Assembly: GCA_023400335.1 (NCBI GenBank)
Contig: JAEXFF010000384.1
Coordinates: 1 to 30,045 of the forward strand
Reading direction: 5' to 3'
DNA from: Bacteroidota bacterium
GTDB taxonomy: Bacteria; Bacteroidota; Bacteroidia; Bacteroidales; Marinifilaceae
Length of the DNA: 30,045 nt
Part shown: positions 8,601-16,082 of the stretch, in pieces
Layout: each line of letters starts with the position of its first letter
How positions within the stretch are numbered: the stretch's first letter is position 1
The notes under the pieces: generated by a model
Databases searched by the model: none
The model's input: only the letters and a program-made list of their open reading frames with translations
What the model was told of the DNA's origin: nothing
Position numbers and translations under genes: made by a program

Positions 8601-8724
8601 TGCATTGTCGAAAGATGAAGAAAAGGCTTTATATCATGGTTTCAACGGGTATCTGGCAAAGCCGTTACAAAAACAAGCATTGCTTGATCTGTTAAATTAT
8701 TGGCTATTGCGCCAGACGAATTAA
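5632..8724 (+). CDS. Hybrid sensor histidine kinase with periplasmic binding-protein-like sensor
   Basis: This is a 1030-residue inner-membrane two-component sensor. ATG 5632 is preferred over an in-frame GTG at 5623 because it starts a clean signal peptide (MLKLVFSILLCLIVSANA). Residues 30-350 form an extracytoplasmic region beginning FILIMNSYHYENPW, like the ABC-substrate-binding-type sensors of other kinases. One transmembrane helix follows at about 362-380, then two PAS-like regions (400-520 and 535-650). The HisKA domain has phospho-acceptor H680 (MGHEIRTPLN), and the HATPase_c domain has N796, DTGIG from 823 and GFGLGL from 849. A C-terminal receiver carries acidic residues E917/D918, phospho-acceptor D960 (LMDIKMP), T987 and K1010. 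No DNA-binding output domain is present, so the phosphate goes to another protein or acts by an intramolecular switch. The paralogous kinase starts 11 nt downstream. The signal sensed is unknown. Confidence 0.93.
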   Translation: MLKLVFSILLCLIVSANAVGIQSSPPDTKLSRENFILIMNSYHYENPWGTALTKQLQKEIKAIDPELIPKVVYARLDRQQSLLSSRLQMQGAFTKGRLSPQIIRPRILILVGEESWMLYRIMNLRGLWEQIPVILCGVHSRILKDYADFFQSEPLNDSCYISTPLSIKQLPVSGIMKDDMSLQNLQLISRLYPDLQEINYLSTGSFNDEFEFRQLRSTACQFFPDLRISVYHSDQIHPDTICRIINNLPPHRNVVLFNTVPSFLSSLSVPLFSLQDQDSDSRHILGGYYPSLGQYVQQTAKLFKQVYNGEIPPYPFTSIQNGQNHLNRQLLDQWGIHRDFDKTENVSLYNIPSPFIVRHQRLLLLSLLGILIIGLLYRYYIRTRIYNLHIRESLNRYKTLYDEYNLIFKHMPVSMLIFDENGNLLQYNASPKLRHIFPSLSPTSATSQTINLFEQIPESSLHTQIRNKETINSLIVLSPPSDRVDPAPQKNKYYFRFLVRYLPGDTPDSKQILFILIDNQEIYEAKSIRKKLTQALDFAMNKACIGVANYDLSRQKYHFTSNWLRNLDLDKIPAPITDAYQHLSREDRQSLTDFLQDNSSGRPHHYHKEFPIIHRDGSKHWLSYQIGITGYQQETGSYIFTEISQNIDPYKAMEEALYTAMLKAQRSEKLKNAFIANMGHEIRTPLNAIVGFSNLLNETDNTEKRQEMVHQIEENNEILLRLIHDIIDLSKIESGTMDFSFSPTDLTDLFNDMAILARMKTTQGNIEIKCEFPESRFCILTDKIRLKQVLTNFISNAVKFTGQGSITIGYRFEDNILYGYVSDTGIGISSEKQQQIFERFYRGNKNYNGFGLGLSISRSIIDELKGEIGVESKEGAGAKFWFRLPVREVSLTPPVQEVSPIQQTNNAKGKQNILIVEDNESNYLLLQFILQNKYNLVHAWDGEEAIELFHSQAPDLILMDIKMPKKNGYEATCEIRKYSATIPIIATTAYALSKDEEKALYHGFNGYLAKPLQKQALLDLLNYWLLRQTN

Positions 8725-8735
8725 ACTGTTCCGGA

Positions 8736-11579
8736 ATGAAGATTTTTACTATTATACTTTTCTGCTGTCTCAACAGTTATTTGGTTCTCGCCAACCCCGT
8801 TTCTCCCGGGCAAATGAATCCCCGGAGAGTCCTTATTCTCAATTCCTATACTGAAAATACCATCTGGAGTAACCAAATAATCCAGCAAATTGACTCATTA
8901 TTCTCAGAAAAATATCCCGGTATACAGATCTACGCCGGCAATTTAGGTTGTAATGATCCTTCTACTCTTTCTTCTTTATTACTGAACCTGCGTGCCATCC
9001 TCTGGCAAATGGCAGAACAGGAAGGGGAAACATTTGATGCCAAGACAAATCTCAAAACAACATCTATTTTCCCCCGGAAAATCAGGCCTGACATAATTAT
9101 CTTACTAGGAGATGAAGCCGAAGCCGTCTACAAAATGGTACATCTGGTAATGGGGAAATGGAAATACATACCTACCGTTTCCTGCGCCGTCTGGGAAGAA
9201 CAACCTCTTAGAGTATGGATTCCGGATATGAAATCAGATTTCAGCCAAATGGGACCCAACATCGATTTAACAGCCGCAAGCATCGCAGCCAATTCCCTTA
9301 AACAACGGGAAGAATACCGTCAATACGCAGGGCAGGATATAGTCCCCCAGGATTGTGTGTACATAGAAGGGATATGGCGTTATGTCACCCGGATACCCAA
9401 TACGAAAATATATTCCCACTTGTTTATAAAGGAGAACCTGGAACTGATGAAGCAATTAATGCCGGAAACCAAAGAGATTGTGTGGGTTGACGACAGCTAT
9501 TATAAAGCCGACTATACTTTGTTCAAATTACAGAAGCATATCGGAGAAGTTTTCCCCGAAGCCAGTTTTACCGCCATTACCCATACTAAATTAAATACGG
9601 ATTCCATTTTCGACCTGATGATGGAACCTGTTAAAGACCGCTTTTTTATTACTTATGCCTGGAATATAAACGGCTTATATAGTTTACGTCCGGAAAAAAT
9701 ACTCGATTCACTTTTCAGAAACGTATTGAGCAGTCCGATACTGACTCTTACAGAACAAAATTTACAACATAACAATTATTGGCTGGGAGGTATTCATTTT
9801 AAACCTGAAGAATATGCTCTCAGGATCTTTCAAACTGTAAACCAGATATGGAACGGAGTCCCGGCTGATTCCATTCTCCCTCAGGTTATCCTTCATGCTG
9901 AAACCCACTTAAACATGACTGCTCTCAAACGGTTCGGACTGGAAAACCGGATTAAAGAACTGACGGGTAATATCGTTTTCTTAAATATACCTCCCACCTT
10001 TTATGAAGAATACGAAAGGCAAATTCTGGGAACAATAATTGTCATTGTTTTTCTTTTGGGAATTTTTGTATTCTTCATTTGCAAACGGCGGTTTACCAGA
10101 ATAATGCAGAAGGAATCGGAAAATTATCAAAGACTGTATGACAAGCTTCAGACAATCTATCAAACCAGTTCCCTTAATTTTGCGTTATATAACGAGACCG
10201 GACAATTACTCTTCCGGATCATAAACGGACAAAAAAATATATTGCAGCCGGATAAAAATGAATTATTTACAGCAAATCTATTTTCTAATCCGTACTTAAA
10301 CCAAGAACAGAAACAACAGGTGAAAGCCCGTCAAAACGTTAGTTGCGAACTGGAAACGACCTTTAATCGCCCGAAAAAACAGTTTTTTCAGCTGGCAATT
10401 AAGCCAATGGAAGCCGATGTTTACGGTAAGGCTTGCTACATCGTCATCGCCACTGATTTGACAGCTGTCATGCAGGAAAAGCAAGCGAAAAGAGAAGCCG
10501 AGCACATGTTTAATTTTATTTCCGAATCTGCTCAAATGGGAGTAGCTATTTACAATATACTCGACGGAGAAGGATTCGCCACTTCCAAATGGTATGAAAA
10601 CCTGAACGAAGAACCCCGGAAAGGAGAACTTCCGCTTTATCTGCATACGTCTTCCGAAGACCGGAAACGACTGATCGCCTATCAAAATAAAATAAAACAG
10701 GAATATACCGAACAGCCTTTTACACAAGATATACAAGTTACCGACAAAAAAGGAATTTTACACTGGATCCGGGAATATATTTTCATCAAAAGTTTTGTCC
10801 CGGAAAAAGGTGAAATTCTGGTTGTGGAACTGAATCTGAACGTAGACGCAGAAAAACAAAAAGAAGAAAAATTAGAACATTTAAAAGAACAAGCTGAACT
10901 GTCCAATCAGGAGACACAACAATTCCTGACCAATATCAGTCACGAAATCCGTACCCCTTTAAATGCTATCGTGGGATTTTCGTCTTTACTGGGAAGTTGC
11001 GATGACCCGGAAGAAATAAACGCCCTCATGCCTATTATCAAGCAAAACAATCAGCTTTTGGTAGCCTTAATCGATAATATTCTCCATCTGTCAAAAATTG
11101 ATTCAGGCACCTTCACATTTCAATATACACCTATAAAATTATATTCATTATTTAAATCCTGGGAAAACTATGCTTTAAATAATTTAAATAACAAACCGCT
11201 TTCCATTTCTTTAGAGCTGCCAGCTGAAACCGACCTCATCTATACAGATGAAATACAATTGGATACCGTAATGAAGAATTTAATCAGCAATGCTATCAAA
11301 TTCTCAGAAAAGGGAATTATTACCATCGGCTATCGTCCCGGACAAGAAAAACATTATTTCTTTGTGAAAGATTGCGGAATTGGTATTCCTCTTGCAGAAC
11401 AAAAACGAATCTTCAAACGTTTTGAAAAATTGAACTCCTTTACTCAGGGGACGGGTTTGGGGTTAGCCCTCTGTCGTAGCATTACTCTCCATCTGGGGGG
11501 AGACATTGGTGTCGAATCTGAAACAGGGCAAGGAAGCTTATTCTGGATTACTTTACCAGACAGAAAGGAAAGAAGATGA
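8736..11579 (+). CDS. Sensor histidine kinase, paralogue of the preceding gene, without receiver
   Basis: A 947-residue membrane kinase. ATG 8736 is chosen because it begins a signal peptide (MKIFTIILFCCLNSYLVLA); the frame stays open upstream to TTG 8700, which overlaps the previous gene. The periplasmic region (25-425) begins RVLILNSYTENTIW, matching the paired position in the upstream kinase. It is followed by a transmembrane helix (about 430-449), PAS-like regions (465-580 and 590-705), and a coiled coil. HisKA carries H736 (ISHEIRTPLN), and HATPase_c has N852, D879 (DCGIG) and GTGLGL (905-910). The protein ends right after the ATPase domain, so unlike its neighbour it has no receiver. 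The pair may sense related ligands or work as a heteromer, with the receiver of the first kinase as a shared phosphate acceptor (inference). Confidence 0.92.
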   Translation: MKIFTIILFCCLNSYLVLANPVSPGQMNPRRVLILNSYTENTIWSNQIIQQIDSLFSEKYPGIQIYAGNLGCNDPSTLSSLLLNLRAILWQMAEQEGETFDAKTNLKTTSIFPRKIRPDIIILLGDEAEAVYKMVHLVMGKWKYIPTVSCAVWEEQPLRVWIPDMKSDFSQMGPNIDLTAASIAANSLKQREEYRQYAGQDIVPQDCVYIEGIWRYVTRIPNTKIYSHLFIKENLELMKQLMPETKEIVWVDDSYYKADYTLFKLQKHIGEVFPEASFTAITHTKLNTDSIFDLMMEPVKDRFFITYAWNINGLYSLRPEKILDSLFRNVLSSPILTLTEQNLQHNNYWLGGIHFKPEEYALRIFQTVNQIWNGVPADSILPQVILHAETHLNMTALKRFGLENRIKELTGNIVFLNIPPTFYEEYERQILGTIIVIVFLLGIFVFFICKRRFTRIMQKESENYQRLYDKLQTIYQTSSLNFALYNETGQLLFRIINGQKNILQPDKNELFTANLFSNPYLNQEQKQQVKARQNVSCELETTFNRPKKQFFQLAIKPMEADVYGKACYIVIATDLTAVMQEKQAKREAEHMFNFISESAQMGVAIYNILDGEGFATSKWYENLNEEPRKGELPLYLHTSSEDRKRLIAYQNKIKQEYTEQPFTQDIQVTDKKGILHWIREYIFIKSFVPEKGEILVVELNLNVDAEKQKEEKLEHLKEQAELSNQETQQFLTNISHEIRTPLNAIVGFSSLLGSCDDPEEINALMPIIKQNNQLLVALIDNILHLSKIDSGTFTFQYTPIKLYSLFKSWENYALNNLNNKPLSISLELPAETDLIYTDEIQLDTVMKNLISNAIKFSEKGIITIGYRPGQEKHYFFVKDCGIGIPLAEQKRIFKRFEKLNSFTQGTGLGLALCRSITLHLGGDIGVESETGQGSLFWITLPDRKERR

Positions 11580-11630
11580 ACGGTTCCCCAAACGCTTTCC
11601 TTATTCCCAATTTATATTTATCTTTATCTT

Positions 11631-12290
11631 ATGAAAACGCAGAGGGGTGCAGATTATATTTACCGGCTGATCCGTCAGGGAGAACATCAGCAACAGGATT
11701 TCAAATTCGAAATCTCAGATGTCCGGAAAATTGCAAAAAGTTTATCTGCATTTTCCAATACAGACGGAGGACGACTGCTCGTCGGGGTCAAAGATAATGG
11801 TAAGGTAACAGGAGTACGTTCAGAAGAAGAAATTTACATGATAGAAGCTGCTGCTAAACTTTATTGTAAACCACAGATTCACTGCGAAATGCATATTTAT
11901 GAAATAGAGGGACTGCAGGTGCTCGAAGTCGTTATTCCAAAAGGAGATTGTGCTCCTTATTATGCAAAAGACGATAATCAGCACTACCGGGCTTATATCC
12001 GGATAAAGGATGAAAATATCTTGGCTTCCCCTGTACACCTCCGGCTCTGGCAAAACCAATCTGCCCCGAAAGGAGTTTTTATACGCTATTCTGCACAGGA
12101 ACAATCCTTGCTCGATTATTTAAATCAAAATGAAAAAATATCCCTTTCCCAATGCAGTAAACTGATCGGTATTCCCCGCCCCAGAGCCATCAGCATGCTC
12201 GCTAAATTTATCCGCTTCGGACTGATTGAGTCAATTTATACGGAAAAAAGTTTTTTTTACCGCCTATGCCCGCAATCCTCAGCTATATAA
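11631..12290 (+). CDS. AlbA_2 (Schlafen-type) domain protein with C-terminal winged helix
   Basis: A 219-residue protein. Residues 8-125 match the AlbA_2 putative DNA-binding domain: FKFEISDVRKIAKSLSAFSN, then GGRLLVGVKDNGKVTGV, and a second-half strand region ending YRAYIRIKDENILAS. The C-terminal 70 residues (YSAQEQSLLDYLNQNEKISLSQCSKLIGIP...) look like a winged helix-turn-helix. It lies 51 nt after the second kinase on the same strand, so it is a candidate output for that pair, although it carries no receiver or other phospho-acceptor domain. AlbA_2 proteins are often annotated as ATP-binding or transcriptional regulators, but their roles vary (tRNA cleavage in Schlafens, for example). The function here is not established. 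Confidence 0.8.
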   Translation: MKTQRGADYIYRLIRQGEHQQQDFKFEISDVRKIAKSLSAFSNTDGGRLLVGVKDNGKVTGVRSEEEIYMIEAAAKLYCKPQIHCEMHIYEIEGLQVLEVVIPKGDCAPYYAKDDNQHYRAYIRIKDENILASPVHLRLWQNQSAPKGVFIRYSAQEQSLLDYLNQNEKISLSQCSKLIGIPRPRAISMLAKFIRFGLIESIYTEKSFFYRLCPQSSAI

Positions 12291-12369
12291 TTTTCCCCGA
12301 AGCCAGCATTCTTTCCTCTATTTTAGCAGAAACAACACCTTTTTCCTTTCCTCCGCATTCAAGCAAATG

Positions 12370-12421
12370 AATATTTAAATATTTCCACACTTTAATATTC
12401 AAACTTCTAAATATTTAAATA
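12370..12421. repeat. Paired 12-bp AT palindromic repeat upstream of Dabb gene
   Basis: AATATTTAAATA occurs at 12370-12381 and again at 12410-12421, exactly 40 bp apart (about four helical turns). The first copy is part of a 14-bp perfect palindrome. It sits in the 248-bp gap before the Dabb gene and may be a regulator site or merely AT-rich sequence. No clear TAnnTTTG box is seen in that gap. Confidence 0.3.
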
Positions 12422-12538
12422 AAAAGAAAACGAAACATCCCTTAATTTTTACAACTTAATTTTTATATTTATCAATCTCAAGAAAAGACTGTAAAATCAG
12501 GTATAAAAATTGATAATCAAATATATAAAAAGACCGTT

Positions 12539-12841
12539 ATGCTTAAACATGTCGTTATGTGGAAACTAAAAGAGTCAGCGGAAGGGAAGACCAAAGCTGA
12601 AAATGCCCGATTTATGAAAACCCGTCTGGAAGCACTGATAGGTGTCGTCCCAGAATTAAAATCAGTAGAAGTAGGAATTAATGTAAAGGAATCCGATATG
12701 GCCTATGATGCAGTTCTGATAGCAGAATTTGAAAACGAAGAAGCTTTAGCCACTTACAAAATACATCCGGAGCATGTAAAAATAAGTTCATATTGTAAAA
12801 AAATCCGGGAAAGCCGTGTGGTGGTAGATTATTATAGCTAA
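12539..12841 (+). CDS. Dabb (stress-responsive A/B barrel) family protein
   Basis: A 100-residue protein starting MLKHVVMWKLK, the typical first strand of the Dabb dimeric alpha/beta barrel, with conserved His4. The typical ending is also present: YKIHPEHVKIS, then a final strand SRVVVDYYS. The full length fits the family. The fold is ferredoxin-like and forms dimers; bacterial members are mostly of unknown function, a few being enzymes. It is soluble and cytoplasmic, with no signal peptide. It stands alone between the AlbA_2 gene (248 nt before) and the epimerase (178 nt after), so context does not reveal a pathway. Confidence 0.88.
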   Translation: MLKHVVMWKLKESAEGKTKAENARFMKTRLEALIGVVPELKSVEVGINVKESDMAYDAVLIAEFENEEALATYKIHPEHVKISSYCKKIRESRVVVDYYS

Positions 12842-13019
12842 AATCCAAGAATTAAAAAACACATGCATGTTTTGGATCAAAAGTTTTATTTTCTGAAACG
12901 ATTCTGGTATTTTAAATCAGAATTTGTTTGTTCTTTTGAAAAAGAAAGGGGAAGCGGGCACAACTAAAAATAATCAGAAGGAATTGCCCTTTTTATATTG
13001 TCCATTTAACACTTTGAAT

Positions 13020-14159
13020 ATGAGAAATACACTACTAACACTCAGTTGCGGGTTGTTATTATTTACAGCCTGCAACTCTAAACCTGCTGCCGATACCACT
13101 TTATCCGGATTGAAAAAAGCCAATTTTGATACATTGGTATCCGGTCAGCAAATTAACTTGTACCAATTAAAGAACAAAAACAACGTAGAAGTTACTATTA
13201 CAAACTATGGAGGAAGGATCGTTTCCATTTGGGTGCCGGACCGCAAAGGGAATTTTGGCGATATTGTGCTGGCCCACGAATCAATCCCGGACTATATAGC
13301 CGATAAGGGAGGAAATTTCGGAGCTCTGATCGGGCGTTATGGTAACCGGATCAATCAGGGACAGTTTACACTGGACGGCAATACGTATCAACTTCCCCGG
13401 AACAATTACGGGCATTGCCTGCATGGAGGAGATACCGGTTTTCATCACCGGATTTGGGAAGCCACACAGCCCGACGCCCGGACATTAGTCCTAAGTTGTG
13501 TCTCCCCGGACGGTGAGTACGGATTTCCAGGCACTTTGAAAACCCGGGTAACCTATAGTTTATCCGACGATAATGCTCTGAAAATAAATTACGAAGCAGA
13601 AACAGATAAACCGACAATTGTCAATTTAACCAATCACGCTTATTTCAATTTATCTGCCAATCCTTCTACCCCTATCCTCCATCAGCAATTAATGCTGAAT
13701 GCCGACTACTATACCCCCATTGACAGTACTTTTATGACCACAGGAGAAATTGCTCCGGTAGAAGGTACCCCTATGGATTTCCGGACATTAAAAACAATTG
13801 GAAAAGAAATCGACAATGACGATTTTATTCAATTGAAAAACGGACACGGTTATGACCACAATTATGTTTTAAATACGAAAGGGGAACTCTCCCAAATAGC
13901 AGCTAAAGCTTACGATCCGGAAAGCGGCCGTACCCTGGAAGTTTATACCAGCGAACCGGGCATACAATTTTACGCCGGAAATTTTCTGGACGGAACTGTA
14001 AAAGGTAAAAAAGGAATTTACTATCCTTTCCGTTCTGCCTTTTGTCTGGAAACCCAGCACTTCCCGGATTCTCCTAATAAAGCAGCCTGGCCTTCAGTTG
14101 TAATCCGGCCGGGAGAAACCTATAAAAGTATCTGTATTTATAAATTCGGCATAGAATAA
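13020..14159 (+). CDS. galM: Aldose 1-epimerase (mutarotase), lipoprotein
   Basis: A 379-residue mutarotase that interconverts alpha and beta anomers of hexoses. ATG 13020 is chosen because it begins a lipoprotein signal (MRNTLLTLSCGLLLFTAC, lipobox LFTAC, lipidated Cys18); the frame stays open upstream to TTG 12924 but that extension is hydrophilic and not signal-like. Family motifs are in order: GRYGNRI (105-111), HCLHGG (132-137), NHAYFNL with His206, GYDHNYVL (277-284), and the catalytic base Glu344 in CLETQHFPDSPN. Membrane anchoring suggests it acts on sugars at the cell envelope before uptake, as is common in Bacteroidales. It is not next to a recognisable sugar operon here. Confidence 0.94.
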   Translation: MRNTLLTLSCGLLLFTACNSKPAADTTLSGLKKANFDTLVSGQQINLYQLKNKNNVEVTITNYGGRIVSIWVPDRKGNFGDIVLAHESIPDYIADKGGNFGALIGRYGNRINQGQFTLDGNTYQLPRNNYGHCLHGGDTGFHHRIWEATQPDARTLVLSCVSPDGEYGFPGTLKTRVTYSLSDDNALKINYEAETDKPTIVNLTNHAYFNLSANPSTPILHQQLMLNADYYTPIDSTFMTTGEIAPVEGTPMDFRTLKTIGKEIDNDDFIQLKNGHGYDHNYVLNTKGELSQIAAKAYDPESGRTLEVYTSEPGIQFYAGNFLDGTVKGKKGIYYPFRSAFCLETQHFPDSPNKAAWPSVVIRPGETYKSICIYKFGIE

Positions 14160-14188
14160 TTTTCAGGACCATTTTCCGTTCATCAAAA

Positions 14189-14305
14189 ATAAACTGTATA
14201 TCTATTGTTAATCGCAGCAAACCCAAAAGAGGAGAGACTGTTTTTTTAATTCAGAATCTGTTTTCTAAGCTGCTATTAAAAGGATATACAGTTTATCGTT
14301 TTTTT
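14189..14305 (+). ncRNA. Candidate structured RNA or very long terminator hairpin after galM
   Basis: A rod-like hairpin closed by a perfect 14-bp stem (ATAAACTGTATATC 14189-14202 with 14283-14296). A 5/3-nt internal loop follows, then an 11-position inner stem with one mismatch (TTAATCGCAGC 14208-14218 with 14269-14279). An apical region can form a further short stem (AGACTG 14235-14240 with CAG..TCT 14252-14259). The outer stem is followed by CG and T7 (14299-14305), as in an intrinsic terminator on the plus strand. It lies 30 nt after galM. The size (about 110 nt) is large for a simple terminator. The remaining 14306-14572 stretch before gnd shows no gene and no clear promoter. Confidence 0.5.
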
Positions 14306-14572
14306 ATTTTCTACCGATCCGGAACGGCAGTTTTTCCCCCTCTTCCGGTAAATAAATCCATTCCGGAATTTTTATACTTCCATCGGGAAATTTCTTTCTT
14401 TTATCTTTTTTCTTATTTATTTTCAGGAATAATAATAACATAGGAATATGTCGCCCCTTTCGGATTATTTGAATCCCCTCCATCCTTTCTTTTATAAACC
14501 TTCCTTTTTATTCTGCGTATATCTTTCCAGAATATATCTTCCGGAACATACATCCGGCAAAAAAAATCACTT

Positions 14573-16033
14573 ATGGAGAAATCTGATATTGGAGTAATCG
14601 GACTGGCCGTTATGGGAGAAGGCCTGGCTCTTAATCTGGCCGAAAAAGGGTATCGCGTATCTGTATACAATCGTCCGCACCAGGAAAAAGATGTCGTAAA
14701 ACATTTTATGCAGGAATATGGAGAGCAGGGGGATTTTAAAGGTTTTGACAATCTTGCTGCCTTCGTCCAATCCCTTTCCACTCCCCGGAAAATACTGATG
14801 ATGGTTAAAGCCGGTCCTCCGGTAGATGAAGTTATGGAGCAGCTATTTTCCTTATTGCAGCCCGGAGACATCCTGATAGATGGAGGAAACTCTAATTTTG
14901 AAGATACCGAGAGGAGAGTCAGTTATGCCGAATCCCAGGGATTTTCTTTTATTGGTGCCGGTGTTTCCGGTGGACAGGAAGGTGCCCTTCACGGTGCCTC
15001 CATCATGCCCGGAGGTTCGGAAAAAGCCTGGCCGGAAGTAAAAGAAATTTTGCAAAGTATCGCAGCAAAAGCCGAAGACGGGAGTCCCTGTTGTGAATGG
15101 ATCGGCAAAGGAGGAGCCGGACATTTTGTAAAAATGGTACATAACGGGATCGAATATGCCGACATGCAACTGATATCCGAAGCCTATTTCGTTATGAAAC
15201 GTATGCTGGGGACCGGGAATGCAGGTATGGCAGACTGTTTTGAAAAGTGGAATACCGGAAAACTGAAAAGTTATCTGATTGAAATTACAGCTGCTATCCT
15301 CCGGCGTACAGAAAAAGACGGACATTTTCTTATCGACCGGATTTTAGACGTAGCCGGTCAAAAAGGCACTGGCCGCTGGTCGGTCATCAATGCTATGGAA
15401 TTAGGAGTTCCCTTAAACTTAATCGCCACTGCCGTATTCCAAAGAGATCTTTCTGCAGAAAAAGAATTACGGGTTAAGCTTGCTGCAAAATACGAAACAG
15501 ACAGTCCGGTATTCACCCACAAACCGGGAGTAATGATACAGGAAATACACGATGCCCTCTATGCTTCTAAAATTATTTCCTATACTCAGGGTTTTGCTCT
15601 TATGCAACAAGCTTCAATTCGTTTTGACTGGCACCTCAACCAGGCAGCTATCGCCAGAATCTGGCGGGCCGGTTGTATTATCCGGGCAGCTCTCCTCAAC
15701 CCGATTGCAGCGACATTCGATGAGGCACCTCACTTGCCCAACTTACTTTTATCATCCTGGTTCAGCACCCAAATTACGGAAGCGCTTCCGGCCTGGAAAT
15801 CCTTACTCCTGAAGACTACACGGGAAAATACAGCCGTGCCTGCTTTCGCTGCCGCCCTGAATTATTTTTATTCCATCACCGCTTCACATTTACCAGCAAA
15901 TTTAATACAAGCCCAAAGGGATTATTTCGGAGCCCATACCTTCGAACGAACAGATACTCCCCGGGGAACATTTTTCCACGAAGACTGGTCCGGCGAAGGA
16001 AAGGATACACATGCAGGTATCTATAATGCCTGA
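14573..16033 (+). CDS. gnd: 6-phosphogluconate dehydrogenase, decarboxylating
   Basis: This cytoplasmic enzyme oxidises 6-phosphogluconate to ribulose 5-phosphate and CO2 with NADP. It has 486 residues, as expected for the long (dimeric) family. The N-terminal Rossmann motif is IGVIGLAVMGEGLALNLA (6-23). The active-site segments are GGNSNFEDT (104-112), GVSGGQEGA (130-138) and HFVKMVHNGIEY with catalytic Lys187 and Glu194. The C-terminus has the substrate-binding tail YFGAHTFERTDTPRGTFFH. It is followed after 49 nt by zwf and then pgl, giving the whole oxidative pentose phosphate branch in reverse pathway order in one operon. Confidence 0.97.
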   Translation: MEKSDIGVIGLAVMGEGLALNLAEKGYRVSVYNRPHQEKDVVKHFMQEYGEQGDFKGFDNLAAFVQSLSTPRKILMMVKAGPPVDEVMEQLFSLLQPGDILIDGGNSNFEDTERRVSYAESQGFSFIGAGVSGGQEGALHGASIMPGGSEKAWPEVKEILQSIAAKAEDGSPCCEWIGKGGAGHFVKMVHNGIEYADMQLISEAYFVMKRMLGTGNAGMADCFEKWNTGKLKSYLIEITAAILRRTEKDGHFLIDRILDVAGQKGTGRWSVINAMELGVPLNLIATAVFQRDLSAEKELRVKLAAKYETDSPVFTHKPGVMIQEIHDALYASKIISYTQGFALMQQASIRFDWHLNQAAIARIWRAGCIIRAALLNPIAATFDEAPHLPNLLLSSWFSTQITEALPAWKSLLLKTTRENTAVPAFAAALNYFYSITASHLPANLIQAQRDYFGAHTFERTDTPRGTFFHEDWSGEGKDTHAGIYNA

Positions 16034-16082
16034 AAAAGAATACAATACCATCCATCGTATATACAACTAATCCGATACGGAT

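Noticed and set aside
11576..11797. 73-codon plus-strand frame whose ATG overlaps the stop of the second kinase (ATGA)
   Set aside because: It runs out of frame through the AlbA_2 gene, whose 219-residue product matches a known domain; the overlap is coincidental.
14413..14871. 152-codon minus-strand ORF across the gnd start
   Set aside because: Most of it is antisense to the clearly coding N-terminal Rossmann region of gnd, and its translation shows no domain.
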